A stretch of DNA of 7,804 nt from Oscillospiraceae bacterium. Its GTDB lineage: Bacteria; Bacillota_A; Clostridia; Saccharofermentanales; Saccharofermentanaceae. A program made the translations under genes and the position numbers. Below are positions 1-7,136 of the stretch, piece after piece. The notes beneath the pieces were generated by a model. That model did no database searches. It saw only the letters and a program-made list of their open reading frames with translations, and was not told the origin of the DNA. Within the stretch, counting starts at the first letter, position 1, and every line of letters begins with the position of its first letter. The stretch covers positions 1 to 7,804 of the forward strand of contig CADAXO010000048.1 of the NCBI GenBank assembly GCA_902791885.1, read 5' to 3'.

Positions 1-36
1 AATTTTAATTATTATACTACATGCTTTTTTATTGAA

Positions 37-45
37 TGTTATAAT
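37..45 (+). promoter_or_regulatory. Candidate extended -10 promoter for the glmU-pth-mfd operon
   Basis: The sequence TGTTATAAT at 37-45 is a full TG-n-TATAAT extended -10 element. It would start transcription near 51-53 and leave a leader of about 30 nt before the glmU ATG at 83. No good -35 hexamer lies 16-18 bp upstream, which is acceptable for an extended -10 promoter. A second -10-like hexamer, TATACT at 13-18, could belong to another promoter whose -35 lies outside the window. The whole region 1-60 is strongly A+T-rich compared with the genes. Seen: the motif. Inferred: that it drives the operon. Confidence 0.5.
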
Positions 46-82
46 TAGTCGACAAAACTATATTGAAAGAAGATTCAGCTTT

Positions 83-1492
83 ATGGATATATGTGCAGTT
101 GTAATGGCGGCAGGCGATGGTAAGAGGATGAAGTCCTCATACTCAAAGGTGGTTCACCAGGTAGCAGGCAAGCCGATCGTTAAGTGGGTTTACGATGCGC
201 TCTGCGAAGCAGGATGCGAGGAGCAGGTCTACATCGTAGGTGACAAGCAGGAGCAGATAAGGGATGTCCTCGGAGAAGGCGTCGCTTATGTGTTCCAGGA
301 GCAAAGATTAGGAACAGGTCACGCGGTCATGCAGGCCGAGCCTTTCCTCGAGGGAAGAGGCGGATATGTAATCGTTCTTCCGGGCGACTCTCCGATGGTA
401 AGTTCGGCCACGATACAGAAGGCTGTCGATAAGATGGAGCAGGGCGATTATGCCGCTGTCGTAATCACGGCGAGAGCCGATGACCCCACGGGTTACGGAA
501 GAGTCGTAAGAGACGAGGACGGCAACGTATTGAGGATCGTCGAGCACAGGGACTGCAATGAGGAAGAGCTTAAGATCCACGAGATCAATTCCTCGATGTA
601 TATGTTCAAGACATCACTTCTTCTCTCCGCTCTGGGAAGACTGTCTGCCCAGAATGCGCAGAAGGAATACTACCTTACTGATACGATCGGAATCCTGATC
701 GGCGACGGCGGAACGGTAGGATCCGTCGTATGCAACTTCGAGGATACTCTCGGAGTAAACGACAGATACCAGCTCATGCAGGCGAGCAAGATCATGAACA
801 AGAGGATCCTCTATAAGCACATGATGAACGGCGTTGAGATCGTCGATGAGGACAACACATGGATCCACTCCGCAGTTGAGATCGGAAGGGATACGATCAT
901 CCTTCCGGGCACAAGACTTATGGGTAACACCATCATCGGAGAGGACTGTATCATCGGTGAGAATACGAGACTTGACGGAGTGCAGGTCGGCAACGGAACG
1001 ACGATTGATTCATCGATCGCTTCAGAGTCCATCATCGGTGCCGACTGCAGAATCGGACCGTTCTCACACATAAGGCCCGGATCGCTCATCAAGGACCATG
1101 TAACCATCGGCGCTTACGTTGAGATCAAGAGCTCCGAGATCGACGAATACACGAGAGCAAGACACCTGACATACATCGGTGATTCGAAGGTCGGCAAGAA
1201 CGTCAACTTCGGATGCGGAACCGTTACATGCAACTTCGACGGTGTTGATAAGGTCGGATGCACTATCGAGGATAACGTCTTCATCGGCGGTAACTCAAAT
1301 ATCCTCGCGTCAGTAGTCTTAGGTCACGACAGCTACATTGCCGCAGGTTCAACAATAACGAAGGATGTTCCCGCTTTAGGTCTCGGAATCGCGAGATCAC
1401 AGCAGGAGAATAAGGACGACTGGGTCACGAAGAAGAACCGTCTCCGCGGTGCAAATTACATCAAGCTCGACACCCGCCGTTCGGAGGTCTGA
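83..1492 (+). CDS. glmU: Bifunctional UDP-N-acetylglucosamine pyrophosphorylase / glucosamine-1-phosphate N-acetyltransferase GlmU
   Basis: This 469-residue cytoplasmic enzyme acetylates glucosamine-1-phosphate with acetyl-CoA and then joins it to UTP, giving UDP-GlcNAc for peptidoglycan and other envelope polymers. The N-terminal uridylyltransferase domain (about 1-230) shows the nucleotide loop AAGDGKRMKSSYSK at 9-22 (R15 and K22 match E. coli R18 and K25), the QRLGTGHAV segment, GDSPM with metal-binding D102, and GYGRVVRDEDG. The C-terminal left-handed beta-helix (about 250-445) has many hexapeptide repeats, RPGSLIKDHVTIGAYVEIK, HLTYIGD with the expected acetyltransferase base H361 (E. coli H363), and CNFDG. 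The usual N-S/T-G of the substrate loop reads NSS here, a mild change. The ATG at 83 is chosen because it places the loop at residue 9 as in relatives and has an AGAAG site at 68-72; a TTG at 32 would add 17 residues outside the fold. First gene of the operon. Confidence 0.97.
   Translation: MDICAVVMAAGDGKRMKSSYSKVVHQVAGKPIVKWVYDALCEAGCEEQVYIVGDKQEQIRDVLGEGVAYVFQEQRLGTGHAVMQAEPFLEGRGGYVIVLPGDSPMVSSATIQKAVDKMEQGDYAAVVITARADDPTGYGRVVRDEDGNVLRIVEHRDCNEEELKIHEINSSMYMFKTSLLLSALGRLSAQNAQKEYYLTDTIGILIGDGGTVGSVVCNFEDTLGVNDRYQLMQASKIMNKRILYKHMMNGVEIVDEDNTWIHSAVEIGRDTIILPGTRLMGNTIIGEDCIIGENTRLDGVQVGNGTTIDSSIASESIIGADCRIGPFSHIRPGSLIKDHVTIGAYVEIKSSEIDEYTRARHLTYIGDSKVGKNVNFGCGTVTCNFDGVDKVGCTIEDNVFIGGNSNILASVVLGHDSYIAAGSTITKDVPALGLGIARSQQENKDDWVTKKNRLRGANYIKLDTRRSEV
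1483..1488 (+). promoter_or_regulatory. Ribosome binding site of pth inside the end of glmU
   Basis: GGAGGT at 1483-1488 lies in the last codons of glmU, 11 nt before the pth ATG at 1500. The motif is near-perfect but the spacing is longer than the usual 5-9 nt, apparently because of the GTCTGAT repeats that fill the gap. It supports ATG 1500 over the in-frame GTG at 1449. Confidence 0.75.
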
Positions 1493-1508
1493 TCGTCTGA
1501 TGTCTGAT
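1487..1508 (+). repeat. Three short direct repeats (GTCTGAT) across the glmU-pth junction
   Basis: GTCTGAT occurs at 1487-1493, 1495-1501 and 1502-1508, one base apart and then directly abutting. The first copy contains the glmU stop codon (TGA 1490-1492) and the second contains the first two bases of the pth start codon. The layout resembles a small slippage duplication at a stop/start junction. No function is implied. Confidence 0.6.
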
Positions 1509-2045
1509 ACTTGGCTTATAGCAGGTCTCGGCAACCCCGGGAACAAGTATGCATACACATGGCATAACTGCGGATTCCTGGCTCTCGACATGCTCGCGGA
1601 GCGTAACGGGATCCGTGTCGACCGGACTCAGTTCCATTCGCTTTTCGGCAAGGGCAAGATAGGCGGGCACGACGTGTTCCTCATGAAGCCCAAGACATTC
1701 ATGAACAACTCAGGCGAGGCCATCGGCCCCTTCTCGATGTACTACAAGATAGACCCGTCACACATCATCATTATCTACGATGACATTGACATCGGTGTGG
1801 GCACGATACGCGTGAGAGACAAGGGAAGCGCCGGCACGCATAACGGAATGAAGTCCGTCATCGCGCATCTTAACACGCAGGAATTTCCCAGGGTCCGCAT
1901 AGGTACCGGTCCCGTGCCGGAGCACATGGATCTCATCTCTTATGTTCTCGCCGACATTCCGAAGGACTTAAGGCAGACGATGTACGACTCTTTTGAAGCA
2001 GGGTGCAAGGCCGCAGAGGATATCGTCAATGGCAAGAGAAATTAA
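1500..2045 (+). CDS. pth: Peptidyl-tRNA hydrolase Pth
   Basis: This 181-residue cytoplasmic esterase releases tRNA from peptidyl-tRNAs that drop off the ribosome, recycling tRNA. Family motifs are in order: GLGNPGNKY at 9-17 with N12 (E. coli N10), the catalytic histidine H22 in TWHNCGF (E. coli H20), KPKTFMNNSG with N69 (E. coli N68), YDDID with D94 (E. coli D93), and KGSAGTHNGMKS with N115 (E. coli N114). The last motif is usually GGHNG and reads GTHNG here, a conservative variation. Length is slightly below the usual 185-195. The ATG at 1500 is preferred because it places GLGNPG close to the N-terminus and follows GGAGGT. It begins 7 nt after glmU ends and its last 17 nt overlap mfd, so translation with mfd is probably coupled. 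Confidence 0.96.
   Translation: MSDTWLIAGLGNPGNKYAYTWHNCGFLALDMLAERNGIRVDRTQFHSLFGKGKIGGHDVFLMKPKTFMNNSGEAIGPFSMYYKIDPSHIIIIYDDIDIGVGTIRVRDKGSAGTHNGMKSVIAHLNTQEFPRVRIGTGPVPEHMDLISYVLADIPKDLRQTMYDSFEAGCKAAEDIVNGKRN
2015..2020 (+). promoter_or_regulatory. Ribosome binding site of mfd inside the end of pth
   Basis: AGAGGA at 2015-2020 sits 8 nt before ATG 2029, an ideal spacing. It fixes the mfd start within pth and rules against the upstream in-frame TTG at 1993, which has no comparable site. Confidence 0.75.
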
Positions 2046-5000
2046 AGAGCTTCTCGGCAGGATAGAGCAGGACAAGGTCCTGATGGCTTCCTTTGAGAAG
2101 TCGGTGCTTAGTGGGGGTCCCGTAAATATTACGGGACTTTGTGAGCAGCAGAAGGGTTACCTCATAGCGGCGCTCGCGTATAAGTTCGGCAAGAAGCCTG
2201 TTGTTATCGTCTCTGATGTAACGCGCGCCAAAGCGCTGTCGGGAGGCATCGCGCCTTTTGCCGGCAAGGACATACCTGTGCTTAAGCCTGCAGAGCTGTC
2301 ACTCGTCTCCGCTGTCGCATCATCACACGAGAACGAGAGTGAGCGCGCGGGCGTTATCTCGAAGCTTCTTCGCGCGGACTTTGACGCAGCCATGATATGC
2401 GCACCGGCACTTCTTAACAAGATGCCGCCTGCCGCCAACGTCGAAAAGAAATTCATCAAGCTCTCCCTGGGCAAGAATTACGACCCGGTCAAGCTCGTCT
2501 CCGACTTAAGTGAGAGGGGATACGAGAGGGTCGGAATGGTCTCCGGGCAGGGTGAGTTCTCCGCGAGGGGAGATGTCATTGACGTGTTCCCGCCGGACAT
2601 GGATCAGCCTCTTCGAATCAGCTTCTTCGACGACGAGATAGATCAGCTTAAGACATTCAATCCCGACGATCAAAGATCGATAGAGGGAATGAAGAAAGCC
2701 GTCATATGCCCGGCGTATATCTACACTTACGATGAGGCAGAGCGCGGAAGGTATGCCGATGCGATGCTTCACGCGGCGGCTCCCGACATCAACAAGATGA
2801 ACGCGAGTTCGAACAGGACGACGGCAGAGCTTCTCGAGAGATACACCCGTGCGGATGCCGAAGCGGTGAGACAGGGAATGAGGATATCGGCGCTCGGAAG
2901 ATGGATCGGAGTTATTAACGGAGATCCCAGGAGCGTGCTCGGATATGTGGACAGAAATAAGATGATCCTCTTCGTCGACGAGTTCTCGGAGGCGAGGAGC
3001 CGCATGGACGGCTATACCGCGGATTTTGCGGCTAGGATCAAGAGTGCGTTCGAATACGGCCAGGCGCCGTCATGTTCCATCGAGTCTCTGTTCAAGGCGC
3101 CCGATGCGATGAAGGCTCTGGATAAGTTCGGAGGCGCGGTTACGCTCGCCTGTCTGAAGACGGCGTCGAGCGGACTTCCCGGCGGTGAGACCGTCGACTG
3201 CAAAGGCATGTCTGAGGAGAACTGGATCGGCCGTGATGAGGCTCTGATCAATTACATCAAGAACGGTGCGGGCGCTTCTTCGACTGATATAACCTTCATG
3301 ATAACCGGCGCTTCGCGTGTCGATTCGTTCAGGAACAGGATGCTCGAGGGCGGAGTGGACATCAACGTTATCCCGGCCGCACTTCCCGCAGGCTTCGAGT
3401 ACCCTGCCGCGGGACTGATCTTAATCGGCGAGCAGGAGATATTCGGCAGCGAGAAGAAGCATGTCCAGAAGAAGAGCGGCGGCGCGAGGATAACATTCTT
3501 CGGCGATGTCGCTCCGGGCGATTATGTAGTTCACGACGTTCACGGAATTGGTCTTTACGAAGGCATCGTAAATCTTAAGATGGGCAAGTCCTCTCAGGAC
3601 TACCTGAAGATTAACTATGCGAAGAATGCGGTCATTTATCTGCCCGTAGATAAGATAGACAAGCTCTCCAAATACGTGGGCCCCGGAGGCAAAAGCCCGA
3701 AGCTCTCGTCCCTGGATTCACAGGAGTGGAAGAAGAATGTCGAGAGGGCGAGAAGCTCGGTCAAGAAACTCGCCTTTGACCTCGTCAAACTCTATGCGGT
3801 AAGAAGAGCGAACAAGGGCTTCATATGCGGTCCCGATGACTCATATCAGAAGGAGTTCGAAGAGTACTTCCCTTACGATGAGACTGCAGATCAGATCGCG
3901 GCGATCAATGATATCAAGAAAGACATGGAGTCACCCGTGCCGATGGACAGGCTCCTGTGCGGCGACGTCGGCTTCGGCAAGACGGAGGTGGCTTTTCGAG
4001 CGATATTCAAGTGCGTCATGAACGGAAGGCAGGCATTCATGCTCGCCCCCACGACGCTTCTGGCGCAGCAGCATTACGATAACTTCAGGGAGAGGCTCGG
4101 CGGCTTCCCCATAAAGGTGGTGCTGCTGTCACGTTTTGTGTCGGCGCAGGAGATGAAGAAGAACCTTCAGGATATCAAGGAGGGGAAGGCGGATGTCGTA
4201 ATCGGCACGCACCGCATTCTGTCGGATGACGTTGTGCCGAATAAGCTCGGTCTTCTCGTAGTCGATGAGGAGCAGAGGTTCGGCGTCAACCACAAGGAGA
4301 AGATCAAGGCGATGAGAGCCAACATCGATGTGCTGACGCTCACGGCGACTCCTATACCGAGAACGCTTCACATGTCCATGTCGGGAATACGCGACATCTC
4401 GATGCTCTCGGAGGCTCCGCAGAACCGCCGCCCGGTCCAGACCTACGTCATGGAATACGATGAGGAAATCTGCGTTCAGGCGTGCCTGCGCGAGATATCC
4501 AGAGGCGGACAGATATTCTGGCTTTACAACAAGACAGCAGATATAGATTCGAAGGCGGCGCACTTAAAGTCGCTGATGCCGGACACGAGGGTCGTCTACG
4601 CACACGGCAAGATGAGCGAGAACCAGATGGAGAAGATAGTCGAATCGTTCATAAAGGGCGAGGCTGACATACTCGTCTGCACGACGATAATCGAGTCGGG
4701 TGTCGACATGCCTAACGTAAACACCATGATCGTCGAGGATGCCGAGAAGTTCGGCCTGTCACAGCTTTATCAGATCAAGGGACGTGTCGGCAGGTCCGAC
4801 CGTCAGGCGTATGCATACATTACCTATAACCCCAACAAGGAGATGAACTCCGACGCGCGTAAGAGGCTTATGGCGATACGTGAGTTCACTGAGCTCGGTT
4901 CCGGCGTGAAGATCGCCCTTCGTGATCTCGAGGTAAGAGGCGCGGGCAACCTTCTCGGAGCAGAGCAGCACGGCCAGATGGATGTCATCGGTTATGAGCT

Positions 5001-5532
5001 GTACTGCCGTATGCTCGACGAGGAGATCAAGCATCTTAATGAGACCGGAGACACCGAGTTCAAGCTTCCTTTGCAGGTTAATGTCGAGATCGATTTTGAT
5101 TCCTACATCCCGCCGTCCTATATCGAGGATGAGGCTGCGAGGATGGCGTGCTACAGACGCATCGGTTCCATCGGAAGTCAGAAGGATGCGGATGATCTCA
5201 TAGATGAGGCGACCGACCGCTACGGAACTCCGCCCAAGCAGTTCCTGTTCCTTACAAGCGTCGCACTGATCAAGGCTCTCGCGGGAGATGCCGGGTTCGA
5301 GCGTGTCTGCATCAGGGACACCGGCGTGCTTTTGTACTTTGCATCTGACCGCAAGGCAGACTTCGAGACTGTAAGCATCCTTCTCGGAATACCCGAGTAT
5401 CAGGGACGCATACTCTTCTGTGCACAGGGCAAGCCTTACCTTCACTACAAGCCGAAGGATAAGGACAGGAGCCGTACGGCGCAGGATGCGATAGACATTC
5501 TTAATATATTGATCAATAAGGGCCCGAAGTAA
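2029..5532 (+). CDS. mfd: Transcription-repair coupling factor Mfd (DNA translocase)
   Basis: This 1167-residue ATP-dependent translocase pushes stalled RNA polymerase off DNA lesions and recruits UvrA for nucleotide excision repair. Length fits the family (about 1150-1180). The N-terminal UvrB-like region includes GEFSARGDVIDVFPP at 175-189. The RNA polymerase-interacting CarD/TRCF domain spans about 495-560 (PGDYVVHDVHGIGLY, then YLPVDKIDKLSKY). The SF2 motor has Walker A GDVGFGKT at 645-652, DEEQ at 746-749, TATPIPRTL at 772-780, a TIIESGVDMP segment, and QIKGRVGRSDR at 915-925 with the arginines expected for ATP hydrolysis. The C-terminal TRCF domain (about 1010-1140) has YIPPSYIEDEAARMACYRRI. 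The ATG at 2029 overlaps pth by 17 nt and has AGAGGA 8 nt upstream. No key residue is missing and the frame is intact. A strong hairpin lies over codons 30-37. Confidence 0.97.
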   Translation: MAREIKELLGRIEQDKVLMASFEKSVLSGGPVNITGLCEQQKGYLIAALAYKFGKKPVVIVSDVTRAKALSGGIAPFAGKDIPVLKPAELSLVSAVASSHENESERAGVISKLLRADFDAAMICAPALLNKMPPAANVEKKFIKLSLGKNYDPVKLVSDLSERGYERVGMVSGQGEFSARGDVIDVFPPDMDQPLRISFFDDEIDQLKTFNPDDQRSIEGMKKAVICPAYIYTYDEAERGRYADAMLHAAAPDINKMNASSNRTTAELLERYTRADAEAVRQGMRISALGRWIGVINGDPRSVLGYVDRNKMILFVDEFSEARSRMDGYTADFAARIKSAFEYGQAPSCSIESLFKAPDAMKALDKFGGAVTLACLKTASSGLPGGETVDCKGMSEENWIGRDEALINYIKNGAGASSTDITFMITGASRVDSFRNRMLEGGVDINVIPAALPAGFEYPAAGLILIGEQEIFGSEKKHVQKKSGGARITFFGDVAPGDYVVHDVHGIGLYEGIVNLKMGKSSQDYLKINYAKNAVIYLPVDKIDKLSKYVGPGGKSPKLSSLDSQEWKKNVERARSSVKKLAFDLVKLYAVRRANKGFICGPDDSYQKEFEEYFPYDETADQIAAINDIKKDMESPVPMDRLLCGDVGFGKTEVAFRAIFKCVMNGRQAFMLAPTTLLAQQHYDNFRERLGGFPIKVVLLSRFVSAQEMKKNLQDIKEGKADVVIGTHRILSDDVVPNKLGLLVVDEEQRFGVNHKEKIKAMRANIDVLTLTATPIPRTLHMSMSGIRDISMLSEAPQNRRPVQTYVMEYDEEICVQACLREISRGGQIFWLYNKTADIDSKAAHLKSLMPDTRVVYAHGKMSENQMEKIVESFIKGEADILVCTTIIESGVDMPNVNTMIVEDAEKFGLSQLYQIKGRVGRSDRQAYAYITYNPNKEMNSDARKRLMAIREFTELGSGVKIALRDLEVRGAGNLLGAEQHGQMDVIGYELYCRMLDEEIKHLNETGDTEFKLPLQVNVEIDFDSYIPPSYIEDEAARMACYRRIGSIGSQKDADDLIDEATDRYGTPPKQFLFLTSVALIKALAGDAGFERVCIRDTGVLLYFASDRKADFETVSILLGIPEYQGRILFCAQGKPYLHYKPKDKDRSRTAQDAIDILNILINKGPK
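2117..2137 (+). other. Perfect 9-bp hairpin inside the early mfd coding region
   Basis: GTCCCGTAA at 2117-2125 is followed by a 3-nt loop ATA and its exact complement TTACGGGAC at 2129-2137. In RNA the stem could grow by three G-U pairs (GGG 2114-2116 with UUU 2138-2140). Only three T residues follow, so it is not a standard intrinsic terminator. It lies about 90 nt into mfd and could act as an attenuator, a pause site or an mRNA processing point, or could be chance. The fold is seen in the sequence; any role is inferred. Confidence 0.4.
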
Positions 5533-5591
5533 ATTATCAAGAATTAGTGATATCATTGATTGTATAAACATAAAAGTTATAGGGGGCAATT
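5533..5591 (+). promoter_or_regulatory. mfd-glnA spacer: small palindromes and glnA ribosome binding site
   Basis: This 59-nt A+T-rich spacer ends with AGGGGG at 5581-5586, 5 nt before the glnA ATG, a strong ribosome site. It holds TGATATCA (5548-5555, perfect palindrome), ATCATTGAT (5552-5560) and a TATCA/TGATA pair (5535-5539 and 5548-5552), which could form an operator. A -10-like TATAAA lies at 5563-5568, but no good -35 sits at the right distance. There is no G+C-rich stem with a T-run, so read-through from mfd is likely. The ribosome site is secure; the operator and promoter are weak. Confidence 0.5.
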
Positions 5592-7025
5592 ATGTTAAAG
5601 ACAGTCAAAGATGTTAAGAAGTTTATCGAAGAGAATGACATCAGGATGATCGATTTCCGAATGATCGACATCAACGGAAGATGGCATCATCTCACAATCC
5701 CTGCAGAGAGATTCAGCGAAGATACAATGACGGCCGGCATCGGCTTTGACGGAAGCAACTACGGTTTTGCTCCGGTCGAGAAGAGTGACATGGTATTCAT
5801 ACCTGACATTCAGAGCGCACAGATAGACCCTTTCTGCGAGATACCGACTCTCGCCATGATCGGTGACGTCAGAGTCATCGGCAAGGACGACAATACTCCT
5901 TTCAATCAGGAGCCCAGAAATGTCAGCAAGCGTGCCGAGGAGTACATGAAGGAGACCGGCGTTGCCGATACATTCCTCCTCGGACCAGAGTTCGAGTTCT
6001 ATCTTTTTGACGAGGCCAGCTTCGAGAACAAGCCCCAGGCATCCGGATTCTCGATTGACGGCGAAGAGGCCTTCTGGAACACGGGCAATAACGCGTTCGG
6101 CGGCAACGGATATCAGACACCTCATCAGGGCGGCTACCACATCGCTCCTCCGCAGGATATCGGTTACGATTACAGATCCCGCGTGACGATGGAAATGGAG
6201 AAGCAGGGCATTTCCGTCCGCTACCATCACCACGAGGTCGGCGGTCCCGGCCAGATGGAGATCGAGGTCGAGTTCGACTCCATGACGAACATGGCTGATA
6301 AGACGATGCTCACAAAGTACATCATCAAGAACGAGGCAGTAATGGAGGGCAAGACGGCAACATTCATGCCCAAGCCCATCTACGGCGAGGCCGGTTCCGG
6401 AATGCATGTCCACATGCTCATGTTCAAGGACGGCAAGCCCGTATTCTACGATGAGAACGGCTATTCCGGCCTGTCACAGACGGCGATGTACTTCATCGGA
6501 GGCGTTCTGCGCCACGTCGCTTCGATCTGCGCGTTCTCGAATCCTTCCACGAATTCGTATAAGAGGCTTCTCCCGGGCTTCGAGGCTCCGGTTACAATCG
6601 GCTTCGCTACGGCAAACAGATCTGCGGTCATCCGCATTCCCGCTTATGCGAAGGCTCCCGACAAGAAGAGATTCGAGCTTAGAAACCCCGACGCCACATG
6701 CAACCCGTACTACTGCTACGCTGCAATTCTCATGGCGGGCTTAGACGGCATCAAGAACAAGATCGACCCCGTGGCAGAGGGCTGCGGACCGTATGACTTC
6801 AATCTTTTCGAGCTGTCTGAGGAGGACAAGAAGAAGATAAAGGGCCTGCCGAAGTCCCTGGGCTCCGCGCTCAAGGCCCTCGAAAAGGACCACGCTTACC
6901 TCACGGAAGGCGGAGTTTTCCCGGAGGAGCTCATCAGTCTCTGGATCAAGAACAAGCGCGAGGACCTCAAGAAGCACGTCGCTATGCCCACCCCGATGGA
7001 GTACCAGATGTATTACGATCTGTAA
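5592..7025 (+). CDS. glnA: Glutamine synthetase, type I (beta-like, lacking the adenylylation tyrosine)
   Basis: This 477-residue enzyme makes glutamine from glutamate, ammonia and ATP, and type I family members form dodecamers. Visible motifs include FDGS near 53, GPEFEF with metal ligands E133 and E135, HHHEVGGPGQMEIE with E215 and E223, GMHVH with H272, NPSTNSYKRLLPGFEAP with R325 and E331, NRSAVIRIP, and FELRNPD. An extra segment at about 148-178 (WNTGNNAFGGNGYQTPHQGGY) matches the insertion of the beta subtype, and the C-terminus (MPTPMEYQMYYDL) resembles E. coli GlnA (MTPHPVEFELYYSV) rather than the shorter alpha enzymes. At the site corresponding to E. coli NLYDL, the sequence is NLFEL with F406 in place of the modified tyrosine. 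GlnE-type adenylylation there is therefore not possible, and control must be by another route. It starts 59 nt after mfd with a strong AGGGGG site. Confidence 0.97.
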   Translation: MLKTVKDVKKFIEENDIRMIDFRMIDINGRWHHLTIPAERFSEDTMTAGIGFDGSNYGFAPVEKSDMVFIPDIQSAQIDPFCEIPTLAMIGDVRVIGKDDNTPFNQEPRNVSKRAEEYMKETGVADTFLLGPEFEFYLFDEASFENKPQASGFSIDGEEAFWNTGNNAFGGNGYQTPHQGGYHIAPPQDIGYDYRSRVTMEMEKQGISVRYHHHEVGGPGQMEIEVEFDSMTNMADKTMLTKYIIKNEAVMEGKTATFMPKPIYGEAGSGMHVHMLMFKDGKPVFYDENGYSGLSQTAMYFIGGVLRHVASICAFSNPSTNSYKRLLPGFEAPVTIGFATANRSAVIRIPAYAKAPDKKRFELRNPDATCNPYYCYAAILMAGLDGIKNKIDPVAEGCGPYDFNLFELSEEDKKKIKGLPKSLGSALKALEKDHAYLTEGGVFPEELISLWIKNKREDLKKHVAMPTPMEYQMYYDL

Positions 7026-7027
7026 TC

Positions 7028-7057
7028 TGTTGTGAATATGTATATATTTCCACAACA
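7028..7057 (+). other. Hairpin just downstream of glnA (weak terminator or processing site)
   Basis: TGTTGTG at 7028-7034 pairs perfectly with CACAACA at 7051-7057. The A+T-rich interior can add a few A-T pairs if one or two bases are bulged. The stem begins 3 nt after the glnA stop codon, the position expected of a terminator, but it is not G+C-rich and no T-run follows. It may be an inefficient terminator, a 3'-end stabiliser for glnA mRNA, or an operator just upstream of the next promoter, which begins at 7061. Confidence 0.35.
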
Positions 7058-7060
7058 TAC

Positions 7061-7088
7061 TTGAAATAATTTGTTTACAAAGTATAAT
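7061..7088 (+). promoter_or_regulatory. Strong sigma-A-type promoter for the 3'-terminal gene
   Basis: TTGAAA at 7061-7066 and TATAAT at 7083-7088 are separated by 16 bp, one mismatch from the combined -35/-10 consensus. Transcription would begin about 7095. The surroundings are almost pure A+T. A weaker overlapping option is TTGTTT (7071-7076) with TATAAG (7094-7099) at 17 bp. This promoter makes the next gene a separate transcription unit, not a simple extension of glnA. Confidence 0.7.
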
Positions 7089-7095
7089 TCATATA

Positions 7096-7124
7096 TAAGT
7101 GATATTTTATTTTTGTAACACTTA
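7096..7124 (+). other. Possible 5'-end stem-loop of the leader mRNA
   Basis: TAAGTG at 7096-7101 pairs with CACTTA at 7119-7124. After one A-A mismatch, the stem continues with TAT (7103-7105) against GTA (7115-7117), leaving a T-rich 9-nt loop. If transcription starts near 7095, the mRNA begins with this stem and the ribosome site follows immediately, unpaired. Such 5' stem-loops are known to protect some abundant mRNAs. The pairing is seen; the role is inferred and the stem is A+T-rich and modest. Confidence 0.4.
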
Positions 7125-7131
7125 GGGGTGG
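7124..7131 (+). promoter_or_regulatory. Ribosome binding site of the 3'-terminal gene
   Basis: AGGGGTGG at 7124-7131 lies 5 nt before ATG 7137. It fixes the start of a gene that has no stop codon inside the window. Confidence 0.75.
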
Positions 7132-7136
7132 AAATT

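Noticed and set aside
32..82. Upstream TTG start for glmU, adding 17 residues
   Set aside because: It has no ribosome site, overlaps the predicted promoter element and lies before the conserved N-terminus of the family.
1993..2028. Upstream TTG start for mfd, adding 12 residues
   Set aside because: ATG 2029 has AGAGGA at ideal spacing, while the TTG has no comparable site.
5561..5570. TGTATAAACA as a possible GlnR/TnrA box upstream of glnA
   Set aside because: It does not fit the TGTNA-N7-TNACA consensus; the arms are too short and the spacing is wrong.
4759..5589. Long open frame on the - strand (276 codons) opposite the end of mfd
   Set aside because: It is fully antisense to conserved mfd coding sequence, has no recognisable motif and arises from biased third codon positions.
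5595..6413. Long open frame on the - strand (272 codons) opposite glnA
   Set aside because: Antisense shadow of a highly conserved gene, with no family motif.
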